Assembly: GCA_003152315.1 (NCBI GenBank) | Contig: PLZV01000019.1 | Coordinates: 1 to 51,556 of the forward strand | Reading direction: 5' to 3' | Origin: Verrucomicrobiota bacterium | Lineage (GTDB): Bacteria > Verrucomicrobiota > Verrucomicrobiia > Palsa-1439 | DNA length: 51,556 bases | Part shown: one piece after another, positions 14,639 through 23,238 of the stretch | Layout of the letters: each line of letters opens with the position of its first letter | How positions within the stretch are numbered: the first letter of the stretch is position 1 | Notes under the pieces: model-generated | Told to the model about the DNA's origin: nothing | What the model saw: the letters and a program-made list of their open reading frames with translations, nothing else | Databases searched by the model: none | Made by a program: the position numbers and the translations under genes

Positions 14639-15444
14639 TGAAACAGGCCCAAAAAGCTTTATTGGCGGGTTCTTCCGAGGGTGGATTCACACTCCTCGAA
14701 CTGATGGCATCCATGACGATTCTGCTGATCATGGTTGGTTTTCTGGGGGTCGCTTTCAATACCGCTTCCGTCGCGTGGCGACAGGGAGAACACGACGTCG
14801 ACCGCACGCAAGCGGCCCGGTCCACGGTTGACCTGATAGCGCGCGACCTGAGCCAGGCCCTCGTTTCGGCGAACGTCCAATTCTACGGCAACACCAACAG
14901 CCTGGCGTTTGTCGCTCCCGTGAACGATGACCCCAATGCTGCGGATTTGTCAAAGGTCGCGTACGTATTGAACTGGAACGATCCGAGTCTTCCGGCGGCC
15001 CAACAAAACCTGCCTCCGTTCAGGCTGCTCCGCCTTTTGACGACAACCACCAACGCAGCATGGGATGTCTATTTACATCCTGGCAATTGGCCAACCACCG
15101 CGGAATTCACCAGTATTGTCTGCGACACCGTCATGAATTTTACTTTGACCTATTATTACACGAATGGAACTATCACAACTGCCAGCCCCCTCACCTCTTT
15201 TTGGAACTCCACGCCAAACCCCAATATGTGGGTAGATCCTGTATTAGGCACGCTCGTACCGAATGCAGGGGATGGGATGATGACCAACATGCCGCCTGCG
15301 TTCATCAACATTCACCTGGAAGTTGTGGATTCCCGAACGGCCACGCTATTGCGCACACTTCCCAACGCATCGGCCGCCTACATCAACCTTACCAATCGAG
15401 CTGTTCGCGCCTACGATGCTTACGTGAAGATTCCCCAGCGATGA
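14638..15444 (+). CDS. Prepilin-type protein, Verru_Chthon cassette C-like (GspJ-like)
   Basis: 268 residues from ATG 14638, overlapping the previous stop. The signal FTLLELMASMTILLIMVGFL has Glu5. The next segment AWRQGEHDVDRTQAARSTVD and DLIARDLSQAL is typical of GspJ-like and cassette C proteins. The C-terminal 200 residues are beta-rich, with many Asn and Thr. It is coupled to the large downstream gene by ATGA at 15441-15444. Confidence 0.78.
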   Translation: MKQAQKALLAGSSEGGFTLLELMASMTILLIMVGFLGVAFNTASVAWRQGEHDVDRTQAARSTVDLIARDLSQALVSANVQFYGNTNSLAFVAPVNDDPNAADLSKVAYVLNWNDPSLPAAQQNLPPFRLLRLLTTTTNAAWDVYLHPGNWPTTAEFTSIVCDTVMNFTLTYYYTNGTITTASPLTSFWNSTPNPNMWVDPVLGTLVPNAGDGMMTNMPPAFINIHLEVVDSRTATLLRTLPNASAAYINLTNRAVRAYDAYVKIPQR

Positions 15445-17834
15445 AAACACAACGTCATCAGAATGAGAGCGGCATCGCGTTGATCCTCACACTGACGATC
15501 CTGGCCGTGGTCCTCATCCTGTTGCTGGCCTTCATGACCAGCATGCGGACGGAACGAATAGCCGCCAAGGCTTTCAATGACCAGAGCAAAGCCAAGGCGT
15601 TCGCCGAAGGGGCCGTCGACGAGGCCCTGGCGTTGCTGCAAAGCTCCATGACGAACATTACGGTCAACTCTTCCTATATCACGGCACCCGGTGTCGTTTA
15701 CACATGGAGTGCCGGCGCTTGGAACCCGACATTCCTATATACGTCGGGCTCGGGCGTTAGCTTTGGCAATTCCATTCTGGGAACCTACTCCCCTACCACC
15801 CCGATCCAAGTCGGTTGGCAAAGAGTCTTCAGCACCGGGGTCAATCCCGAGCTCGTTGGGCGTTTTGCGTACTGGATCGACGATGAATCCACGAAGGTAA
15901 ACCTAAACACGGCACAGTTGCGCGCCAATGATCCCGCTGGCTACACACCCGCAGCGATTGATTTGTTGCAGCTATTCCAGGGCGCTGGTGATCCTTCTCC
16001 CGCCGTCGAGGCGAATGCCATCATTAATTACACGACAAGCACCCGTCCGCTCGATACGATTGAAAGCATCAAGCTAACGCAACCGGTCATCGCGAATGCT
16101 CCCAGCATCAGCGCCAATTCATTCTCCAATAGCGAGTTTTTTGTCACCGCCAACGCGACATCGCCCGACCTGACGCCGTGGGGGACGAAGAGATTGAACT
16201 TGACCAGTCTTTTGGGGCAAAATCCGACGAAGGCGCAAAAAATCGCCGCAGTGGGCACAATAACGACTGCCTTGTCTGATACCAATCTCGCCCTTTGGTA
16301 CGGCGGCGTGCAAACATTCGCAACCAAGTACAATCTGCAGCCAACTGAGATACAGCAGATTGCGGCGAACATTGTCGACTATATCACCAAAGATAACATA
16401 CCCACGGATTCGTCAGCCGCGACGCCCAGTTGGAACGACATGACAGCGCCTGCCTTCCTCGGTCTGAAACAAACCCCGTATCTCAATGAGTTGGTGATCT
16501 CCAACACGTTTGTTTTGACGACTGACCCCATCCTGGCCACAACGGACGGCACGCTAACAATCAATAGCACCGTTACCGCCGAACTTTGGTATATGTACAC
16601 CAACAGCGCGGGTTGGACTGCTCCCTTAGGCACCTCCGTTTTGGTGGGGGGTATTCCGAACATTACTCTCAACGGGGGGGTCGTTTCGGCTTTCGCACCC
16701 GGCGGAGGCACGGCCACGATTAGCCCGGTCACCAGTATACCAGCCGGTCCCGGTACGATCGCCGGCACGTACGTGACCGTTGTAGTACCCCTCCCAACGA
16801 CTACAATTCTTGTTCCAGACACGAGCGTACCAATACACGCGACGCTCAATCCCGGTACAATCACCGCTCTTTTGACCAGTCCCCTCGGGGGACGAATGGA
16901 CTACGCCCAGATTCCAATGGGGCCGGCTCTTCTTAATCAAACTCTTGGGTCGGTTACCGTTGCCAGTCCCACTCTCAGCCTCGTTTGGCAATCTCAGTGC
17001 AACGATCCGCGTGTAAAGCCAATCAGTAATACTTGGCGACAAATCCGTAACCTACAACTCAATACGCTGGGGCTTGCAAACTCACCACTCGATATGGCGG
17101 GAGGCAACGGCACGGGCACGATACCGGGCGACAATGGCGCCACACCGGGTGTTGATATTTCCTGCCACGTCGTTTCAACGCCCACACGCCAGCGTGGAAC
17201 GATGTTGCCGAGCGAGCTGGCTTATATCCATACCGGTATCCCGTGGCGTACGTTCTACCTGGAGCCCCAACCCGCCGCTGAAAGTGGTCTTGTCCCGGAT
17301 TGGCTGGCGGTCGATCTGTTTTCAGCCACTGATATTACGAATGTGGCCGGTCGAGTGAACATCAATGTCCTGAATGGCGATGCCGCTTCTGCGCCACGTA
17401 TTCTGCCGCTGATTGCGTTGCTCGGAGGCAGCCCGCTCATAGCGAACAACATCTATAATTACACGCTGGATCCTCCCCCCCCTCCTACCGTACCCGCATT
17501 CGTTCCAGCCGCCGACAAATACTTCACGACGGCGGGTCAGGTGTGCGAGGTGACCGGCCTTGCCGACGTTCCGGGCCCTTCCAAGTCAGTGCGCGAAGCT
17601 CTGGCCCAGAGCATTGTCAATCTGGTTACACCGCGTTCGGACACATTTACGATTTGGGCAATGGCGCAGGGGATTAAGAAGGTACAACCGCCGCTAAAGA
17701 ACTTTATACCGGGCACGGATCTTATTACCGGCGAAGTCGCTATTCAGGCCATCGTGCAGCGGTACGAAGATCCGTCCACATTCCCGGCAACTGTGCGGTT
17801 CCGAACCCTCTACTACCGTTATATTTACCAATAG
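15441..17834 (+). CDS. Verru_Chthon cassette A-like protein (GspK-like, large)
   Basis: 797 residues. The N-terminal membrane helix is of prepilin/GspK type but with a glycine/isoleucine context (ESGIALILTLTILAVVLILL). It is followed by SMRTERIAAKAFNDQSKAKA, a phrase characteristic of the cassette A and GspK families. A long extracytoplasmic region follows with DDESTKVNLNTAQLRA near 140, as in GspK where minor pseudopilins cap the pseudopilus. It is the last gene of the coupled run 12624-17834. The cassette is known only by co-occurrence; a role in a type II-like secretion or adhesion filament is inference. Confidence 0.8.
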   Translation: MKTQRHQNESGIALILTLTILAVVLILLLAFMTSMRTERIAAKAFNDQSKAKAFAEGAVDEALALLQSSMTNITVNSSYITAPGVVYTWSAGAWNPTFLYTSGSGVSFGNSILGTYSPTTPIQVGWQRVFSTGVNPELVGRFAYWIDDESTKVNLNTAQLRANDPAGYTPAAIDLLQLFQGAGDPSPAVEANAIINYTTSTRPLDTIESIKLTQPVIANAPSISANSFSNSEFFVTANATSPDLTPWGTKRLNLTSLLGQNPTKAQKIAAVGTITTALSDTNLALWYGGVQTFATKYNLQPTEIQQIAANIVDYITKDNIPTDSSAATPSWNDMTAPAFLGLKQTPYLNELVISNTFVLTTDPILATTDGTLTINSTVTAELWYMYTNSAGWTAPLGTSVLVGGIPNITLNGGVVSAFAPGGGTATISPVTSIPAGPGTIAGTYVTVVVPLPTTTILVPDTSVPIHATLNPGTITALLTSPLGGRMDYAQIPMGPALLNQTLGSVTVASPTLSLVWQSQCNDPRVKPISNTWRQIRNLQLNTLGLANSPLDMAGGNGTGTIPGDNGATPGVDISCHVVSTPTRQRGTMLPSELAYIHTGIPWRTFYLEPQPAAESGLVPDWLAVDLFSATDITNVAGRVNINVLNGDAASAPRILPLIALLGGSPLIANNIYNYTLDPPPPPTVPAFVPAADKYFTTAGQVCEVTGLADVPGPSKSVREALAQSIVNLVTPRSDTFTIWAMAQGIKKVQPPLKNFIPGTDLITGEVAIQAIVQRYEDPSTFPATVRFRTLYYRYIYQ

Positions 17835-17939
17835 AATCGATTTCACAAAGGGCGCAGAAGCGGGGCGGAAAATGGCTCGACATGGGTGTGGGGGCGTGAT
17901 AGACAAAGGGTTTGCGGGAAACGACGCGAGGAGAGTTAC

Positions 17940-19343
17940 ATGAGAATTTTGCGAGTTATTATTGCATCCATCGTTCTACTGGCCTTGGCCGATCCCTTTG
18001 GCAGGGCCAGCGCGGCTTCGCTGACTCCACTGTGGACATTTACTGGCGGCACGGATGGCGCCAACCCAGAACCGACTTTGGTCCAGGGCAGCGACAGCAA
18101 CTTTTACGGGACAACCTCCTCGGGGAGCGCGCATGGGCGTGGCACGGTTTTCCGGCTTTCCCCGGCGGGTGTGCTGACGAACCTCCACGTCTTCGGCGGC
18201 ACCAATGACGGCGGCGCTCCGGTGGCCGGGATGATTTTCGGCGTTGACAGTAATCTTTATGGGACCACCTCGACTGGAGGATCGAACAATCTTGGCGGGG
18301 TATTCCGGATGAACTCGGGGGGAACCCTGACACCACTTTGGCAATTCAGCGGTGGCCCGGACGGCGGCAGCCCACTGGGGGAGCTGGTTCAGGGCTTTGA
18401 CGGGAATTTCTATGGGACGACTTCAGCTGGTGGGTCGAACCACGTGGGCACTGTTTTCTCAATCACGTCCAGCGGGACGCTGGCGACGCTGTGGCAGTTC
18501 AGCGGTGGCAGTGATGGCAGCCAGCCGGGCGCGGGGCTGGTCCAGGGAATCGATAGCAATTTTTACGGGACGACATTTGCCGGCGGGACCAACAGCAGTT
18601 CGGGCACGATATTCAAAATCACCTCGGCCGGAGCGCTGACGACACTGCACCGCTTTACGGGGAGTGCCACCGACGGTGCTTTTCCCGATGCCAGCTTGTT
18701 GCAAGGTAGCGACAATAATTTTTACGGAACAACGTTCGCTGGCGGATTGAGCGGCAACGGCGTTGTTTTCAAGATCACCCCGGGCGGAACTTACTCGAAC
18801 CTCTATCGCTTTACTGGAAGCGCGGACGGCGCCAACCCGGAGGCACCGGTCATCCAGGGCACCGACGGCAATTTCTACGGGACGACTTCCGATGGCGGGA
18901 CAAACTTCCTTGGCAACGTGTTTAGGCTCACTCAGTCCGGGACGCTGACTGCGTTGTGGCAATTCACCGGCAGTCCGGACGGTGAATTTCCCGAGGCAGG
19001 ATTGCTTCAGGCCAGTGACGGGAATTTCTATGGGACGACTTTCGATGGTGGGACGAATGCCAATGGAGTGGTGTTCAAACTAGTCGCGCCGGCTGCGACC
19101 CCAACCAATACGCTTACCCAAATCACGGCGATCCAGATCGTCGGCACGGACATCGTCATCACTCTGCCGTCCGTCTCCGGCGAGACGTATCAATTGCAGG
19201 TTAGCGCCCTGATGTCGCCGACGAACTGGTCCAATGTTGGTGGCGCCGTAGTATCGGGCACGGGTAGTCCCGTGACTTTGACCAACGTGGGCGGCGCTTT
19301 GCTGATACCACAGCACTTCTATCGGGTTGACATCTTCCCGTAA
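17940..19343 (+). CDS. Secreted GloVer-repeat protein
   Basis: 467 residues from the ATG at 17940, preceded by GAGGAGAG. A signal peptide covers about 1-26 (VIIASIVLLALADPFGRASA). Seven tandem repeats of about 50 residues follow, each with a hydrophobic start (LTxLWxFxG), a DGxxPxAxLxQG turn, the GNFYGTT core and a GTVFKIT-like strand. This is the GloVer/TIGR03803 repeat, which probably folds as a beta-propeller. The last 80 residues form a different beta module ending FYRVDIFP, the same type of C-terminal module as in the nuclease-like protein at 25223. It is exported, probably cell-surface; the ligand is unknown. It lies 105 bp after the cassette. Confidence 0.85.
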   Translation: MRILRVIIASIVLLALADPFGRASAASLTPLWTFTGGTDGANPEPTLVQGSDSNFYGTTSSGSAHGRGTVFRLSPAGVLTNLHVFGGTNDGGAPVAGMIFGVDSNLYGTTSTGGSNNLGGVFRMNSGGTLTPLWQFSGGPDGGSPLGELVQGFDGNFYGTTSAGGSNHVGTVFSITSSGTLATLWQFSGGSDGSQPGAGLVQGIDSNFYGTTFAGGTNSSSGTIFKITSAGALTTLHRFTGSATDGAFPDASLLQGSDNNFYGTTFAGGLSGNGVVFKITPGGTYSNLYRFTGSADGANPEAPVIQGTDGNFYGTTSDGGTNFLGNVFRLTQSGTLTALWQFTGSPDGEFPEAGLLQASDGNFYGTTFDGGTNANGVVFKLVAPAATPTNTLTQITAIQIVGTDIVITLPSVSGETYQLQVSALMSPTNWSNVGGAVVSGTGSPVTLTNVGGALLIPQHFYRVDIFP

Positions 19344-20044
19344 TCGCCCTCTGGGTTAGAGTATTTCCGGTATTTGTACAATTGAGTTAGGCCTCGACCT
19401 CAGAGTCGAGGTAAACCTCCGGCTGCTTATCGGAAGGCGATTCTTTTGCTGGGCAGGCAGTCCCGATTTGGGTATAATCCGTGCAGTATGGCTGACAAGC
19501 GAGAGATAGTGCGGAACCCGTCCGTCTTCGCCAAGGCTTCCGCCGTCGCACTTCATGCTATGGCGGACACGTCGACGCGACTCGCTGCTGTACGCAGCTC
19601 GGTTTACTCGCTACGCTCGGTTGGCTCCGCTCAGTCCCCTGAGCTCGGTTGCTCCGGCGGCACGTCCTCGGCGCGTCTCGCTCCGCTGGTGCTACGCTCG
19701 GCTTTCGGGCGTCGGCACAACGCGACGCCTTTTGCCACGGGAAGACGGCGTGTGGGTTTGCCGCAAACAACAGCGGCGTGTCGTCAGACTCCGCTTCGTC
19801 CAACTCGGCTCCGGTGCTACCCCCACACCTCGAAACTGCGAGACGAACCCGGTTGTTGAGCGACAGGTGTAAAGGGTTGTCGTGCTGTGGGTTGCGGTGG
19901 ATGGTTCGATGAGGGTATCCGGGAGTGGGGCCCTTGAAGGCGGTGTGTCAGGGGACGCGGCGAGCGACGTTCGGCGATGGTTAACGACGTGTAAGAATCA
20001 TACCGTAATGGGAAAAACCGGAAAAAATTGAGACGACATTCGGG
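19344..20044. other. Repeat-rich spacer without a supported gene
   Basis: Frames of 60-137 codons exist here on both strands but have arginine/serine-rich, low-complexity translations typical of GC-rich non-coding DNA. A small hairpin CCTCGAC/GTCGAGG is near 19393-19412. A CGCCAAGGCTT-type repeat lies near 19527, related to sequence near 46660 and 49430. Confidence 0.5.
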
Positions 20045-20051
20045 GTGTTTG

Positions 20052-20121
20052 CCCCGATCTCGGAATCGGGGTTGACTCCCGATCTCAAAATCGGGGTTGA
20101 CTCCCGATCTCGGAATCGGGG
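20052..20121. repeat. Three dyads with a 25-bp period upstream of the HTH-MBL gene
   Basis: CCCGAT-N6-ATCGGG dyads start at 20053, 20078 and 20103, exactly 25 bp apart and separated by the shared GTTGACT. The third ends 13 bp before the start codon at 20135. A single longer version (arms GCCTGCCCCGAT/ATCGGGGCAGGC) is at 50822-50851, so the motif also occurs as a dispersed palindrome. Confidence 0.8.
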
Positions 20122-20134
20122 TAAAGTTAGCGCC

Positions 20135-20980
20135 ATGATTTTAATTCCGTTGGAAGATAATTTTAGCGATATCCTGGGGAAGGCGCAGCGGGGGCTGAAC
20201 CTTTCGGGGAGTGGACTGGCGGAACGCGCGGGGGTGTCGCTGGCGGAGGTGCAGGCGGTGCGGGGTGGCGCGGTGGATGAGGCGGTGTTGCGGAAGCTGG
20301 CGGGGGCGCTGGAGCTGGGGGCGGAGGCGTTGGTGGCGATGGCGCGGGGGGCGTGGCGTCCGCGGGACCCGGGGACGGTGGGGGGGTTGGCGTGTTTCAA
20401 TACGCCGTTCGATGACATGACGGTGAACGCGTATCTGGTGTACGACGCGGGGACGGGGCAGGCGGCGGCGTTCGATACGGGGGCGGACTGCGATGGGATG
20501 GTGGAATTCGCGCGGGAGAAGCGGCTGGTGGTGGGGATGATTTTGTTGACGCATGCGCATACGGACCATGTGTATGACCTGGATCGGTTGAAGGCGGCGA
20601 CGGGGGCGAAGGCGTATGTGAGCGGGCGGGAGACGTTGGCGGGGGCGGGGGCATTCGCGGAGGGGAAGACGTTTGCGGTGGGGGGGTTGAAGATCGAGAC
20701 GCGGCGGACGAGCGGGCATGCGCGCGGGGGGACGACGTTCGTGGTGACGGGCCTGGCGCGGCGGTTAGCGGTGGTGGGCGATGCGCTGTTTGCGGGTTCG
20801 ATGGGCGGGGGGTTGGTGGATTATGGCGAGGCGCTGCGGACGAATCGCGAGGGCATTTTTACGCTGCCCGATGAGACGATCATCTGTCCCGGGCATGGGC
20901 CGTTGAGCACGGTCGGCGAGGAGAAGCGGCACAATGCGTTTTTTCCGGAGTTTCAGCAACAAGACAGCCAGCAACAATGA
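20135..20980 (+). CDS. HTH - metallo-beta-lactamase-fold fusion (glyoxalase II-like)
   Basis: 281 residues from ATG 20135. Residues 8-72 form an XRE-type HTH (GLAERAGVSLAEVQAVRGG). From about 85 the protein is an MBL-fold hydrolase: THAHTDH at 139-145 is the zinc motif, with the further metal ligands in SGHARGG, GDALFAG and PGHGPLS. The hydrolase half resembles glyoxalase II or related thioester hydrolases; the fused HTH suggests it also binds DNA or senses a metabolite. Three 25-bp-spaced dyads directly upstream are candidate operators. Codons are extremely G-rich (many GGG and GCG) compared with neighbours. The FecR-domain gene follows closely. Confidence 0.85.
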   Translation: MILIPLEDNFSDILGKAQRGLNLSGSGLAERAGVSLAEVQAVRGGAVDEAVLRKLAGALELGAEALVAMARGAWRPRDPGTVGGLACFNTPFDDMTVNAYLVYDAGTGQAAAFDTGADCDGMVEFAREKRLVVGMILLTHAHTDHVYDLDRLKAATGAKAYVSGRETLAGAGAFAEGKTFAVGGLKIETRRTSGHARGGTTFVVTGLARRLAVVGDALFAGSMGGGLVDYGEALRTNREGIFTLPDETIICPGHGPLSTVGEEKRHNAFFPEFQQQDSQQQ

Positions 20981-21025
20981 GCGATGGCAGTTCCCCTTGA
21001 CATGTTATGTGAGCCTCGCCAGAAT

Positions 21026-21820
21026 ATGTTCCCGATGCGATTTCAGAAATTCCTTCTGGCGTTGCTGCTGCCGTGGGCGGGCGCAACGCTCGCCGTAGCC
21101 GCGGCGCCGTTGAGCAGCGCGCGGGTGACGGAAGCGAAACACGATGTGCTTTACAAGGGCGAGACCGCCGGGGAACGCGCCGCCAAGCTCGATGACGTGG
21201 TCCGCGGCGCGGATGTGCTGCGCACGGGCGAGCGGTCGCTGGCTGAGATCGAGTTTGATGACAAGACCATCACGCGGCTCGGTTCGAAGAGCGTGTTTAG
21301 TTTCAGCGCCGAGGCGCGGGAGTTTAACGTCGATAAAGGGCTGGCGTTGATTTGCATGCCGAAGGGCGCGGGTGGCGGGCGCATTGTTACCGCGGCGATC
21401 ACCGCGGGGATCGAAGGCACGACGGTGCTGGTATTGGGGACGGGCAAGATTATTTTTCTGGAGGGTTTCGGCACGATCTCCACGCGCGATGGAAAGCAAT
21501 CGGCGGCGATTCACGGCGGCCAGATTGCGCTGCTGCAGAACGGCGTGCTCAAGATCTACGACGTGCTTCTCGATCCGTTGTTGAAAGGGCGGTTCATCAA
21601 GGGTCGACCGCAGCCGCTGCCGACCTGGGCCGCGATCACGGAAGTCAACGACCAGCAACAGGACGATTTGAAACGGGGCAAGAAGTCGGTCGCGAAGGGT
21701 GGCGGCGCTCCGGGCAAACCGCCAGACGTGGGCGATCCCGCCTATCGCAATGAAGGCATGATAGGCATCCTGCTCAACGGTAATCCTGCCAAAGGAGGAG
21801 AGTCGCCCTTTAGCCACTAA
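21026..21820 (+). CDS. FecR-domain secreted protein
   Basis: 264 residues if started at 21026 (MFPMRFQKF); the start could be nine bases later. A signal peptide FLLALLLPWAGATLAVAAA ends near residue 24. Residues of about 35-170 fit the FecR/OmpA-associated periplasmic domain: EAKHDVLYKGETAGERAAKL, DVLRTGERSLAEIEFDD and SVFSFS, then a turn-rich VTAAITAGIEGTTVLV. The C-terminus is Pro/Gly-rich with TWAAITEVNDQQQDDL. Such proteins bind surface components in the periplasm or outer membrane. The next gene begins with no spacer (TAA then ATG), so an operon with the outer-membrane protein is likely. Confidence 0.82.
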   Translation: MFPMRFQKFLLALLLPWAGATLAVAAAPLSSARVTEAKHDVLYKGETAGERAAKLDDVVRGADVLRTGERSLAEIEFDDKTITRLGSKSVFSFSAEAREFNVDKGLALICMPKGAGGGRIVTAAITAGIEGTTVLVLGTGKIIFLEGFGTISTRDGKQSAAIHGGQIALLQNGVLKIYDVLLDPLLKGRFIKGRPQPLPTWAAITEVNDQQQDDLKRGKKSVAKGGGAPGKPPDVGDPAYRNEGMIGILLNGNPAKGGESPFSH

Positions 21821-22753
21821 ATGATCGCAAGCCGCTATTTGTTTTCAAGCATGCTGGCTGCCATTGTCGGGTTCTCCGCCACAACGCTTCGGGCCCAGCA
21901 GCCTCCGTCGCCTTTGGAACCGATGCCCCCGCCGGCGACTCAATCAACCGTTACAGAGTCGGCGGCCGATACGACCGACGAAGATGAATTGGGCGAGGTC
22001 CTTTTTCTGCAGGGTCCCGCGCGCCCGAAGTTGTTCAAGGTAAGTAGTGACACGCAGCATCTGTTCACCTCCAACCTCCTGCTGCTGCCGGACCTCAAAC
22101 CGCAGCTCAAGGCCGAGCAAGACTCGCTGTTGCTCCAGACATTCGGGCTCAGTTTCTCACCGTAGTTGGTGGACAAGCTCACGTCGACGGTTTTTCTTCG
22201 CCAGCAGATGGCGCAATATTCCGCCCACGATGAAGATGATTTCGACGCGCAAACGGCCGGCTTGCAACTGAGCTATCCGGTGCAGGACTGGTTTGATTGT
22301 TACGCCGGCTTCTCGGCTGGCCGGATGTTCCTGCAGAAACATGATAACGAATTTTACAAGGCATACGACGCGCAATTCGGCGTCTGGCGGACTCAGCCCT
22401 TATGTTCGCGCGCGTCCGTATTTTTTGGCTACCAGTACGATTGGGTGCCGGCCAGCCCGTCAGAGCTGTCGCGGGCGGATAATTCTCTCTACGTGGGCGC
22501 AAACGCGGCGCTCCTGCAGAAGCTCAACGCGCAACTCCTTTATCGGCTCAGTTTTCAGGACTACAACCACTTTTCGGGAATACATCGGAGCGACCGCAAT
22601 CAGCTGGTGACTTTCGCTTTGAATTACGCTTTCAACGACTATGTCAGCATCCACGCGTTCACTGACTACGGCCATAACGACTCGAATTTCAACCCGTCTC
22701 CTTCAGCAGTACGGAGTATGAACGGCAGGTTGCCGCCACCCGCACCCAGTTGA
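21821..22753 (+). pseudogene. Outer-membrane beta-barrel protein gene, broken
   Basis: Two in-frame pieces: 114 codons (21821-22165) ending in TAG, and 195 codons (22166-22753) continuing in the same frame with no new ribosome site. The first piece has a signal peptide (LFSSMLAAIVGFSATTLRAQ) and a proline-rich linker. The second alternates hydrophobic and aromatic residues in strands (SASVFFGYQYDW-like, NAQLLYRLSFQDYNHFSG, VTFALNYAFNDYVSIHAF) as in outer-membrane porin-like barrels. The last strands are missing: after about 22690 the frame runs into sequence of another gene. The amber codon could be a sequencing error, but the 3' truncation is independent evidence of decay. Confidence 0.65.
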
Positions 22754-22839
22754 ATGATGAAGCATTCACAACAGCCTGGTCGGAAGGACGCGGAATGGGT
22801 ACCGAGCAGGCCATTGCGTACGCGCTGGCAAAGCCTTAA
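22690..22839 (+). pseudogene. C-terminal fragment of a kinase/adenylate-cyclase-type regulator
   Basis: In a different frame from the barrel, the DNA reads STEYERQVAATRTQLNDEAF and TAWSEGRGMGTEQAIAYALA before TAA at 22837-22839. This resembles the conserved tail of large ATPase/TPR regulators and Ser/Thr kinases (pattern AFAAAWAEGRALTLEQAVAYAL). Only the tail is present, fused to the barrel gene at about 22690. It is a deletion or recombination scar. Confidence 0.55.
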
Positions 22840-22959
22840 ACAAGATAAGTGAACCGGTGCCGGGGAAGACAACCCTGAACACCAAACCGCGTGTTCGACG
22901 GGGCCGCCCTTTCGCTGCAAGGCAATAACAATCCGGGTTGGGCAACTCTTCACCGTCAC

Positions 22960-23040
22960 TGACGCCCTGGCACGGTGACCAACACCCGCGCCCGCTACTA
23001 CCGCGTTGCGACTGGTGCCGTAACAAGGTCAGTCCCCATC
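22960..23040 (+). pseudogene. Fragment of a YYRV-type secreted-protein C-terminus
   Basis: The plus strand reads TNTRARYYRVATG, like the C-terminal signature in the secreted proteins at 17940 and 25223 (FYRVDIFP, ARYYRVRLVP). The frame before it is interrupted. The rest of 22840-23112 has no supported gene. Confidence 0.4.
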
Positions 23041-23112
23041 GTTCGCCCGGTGCGTACCTGGCACCAAATTCTGACCGCGACAGACGACTCGCCCCAATGT
23101 CGTTTCCGTGCC

Positions 23113-23211
23113 AAACGAACCGGATTGAAATTCTCACCCTCTTGCTCCGCATCCAATTCCACCTCAACACGTTATCCCCTGTTTTCATGCTAAAATCAAT
23201 CCCGTTCGTTT
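23113..23211 (-). repeat. Structured inverted repeat, copy C
   Basis: The arms AAACGAACCGGATTGA (23113-23128) and TCAATCCCGTTCGTTT (23196-23211) pair over 16 bp with one mismatch across a 67-bp interior. The outer flanks CGTTTCCGTGCC (left) and CGCAGAAACACATG (right) match the flanks of copy B and, in reverse, of copy A. Confidence 0.75.
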
Positions 23212-23238
23212 CGCAGAAACACATGTTTTTCACGTCCC

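Noticed and set aside
19446-19912. Several overlapping frames in the repeat-rich spacer
   Set aside because: Arg/Ser/Ala-biased translations without motifs, no ribosome sites, and local repeats explain the openness.
20052-20121. CRISPR array
   Set aside because: Three units with 25-bp period have no unique spacers and are dyads; no cas gene is in the window.
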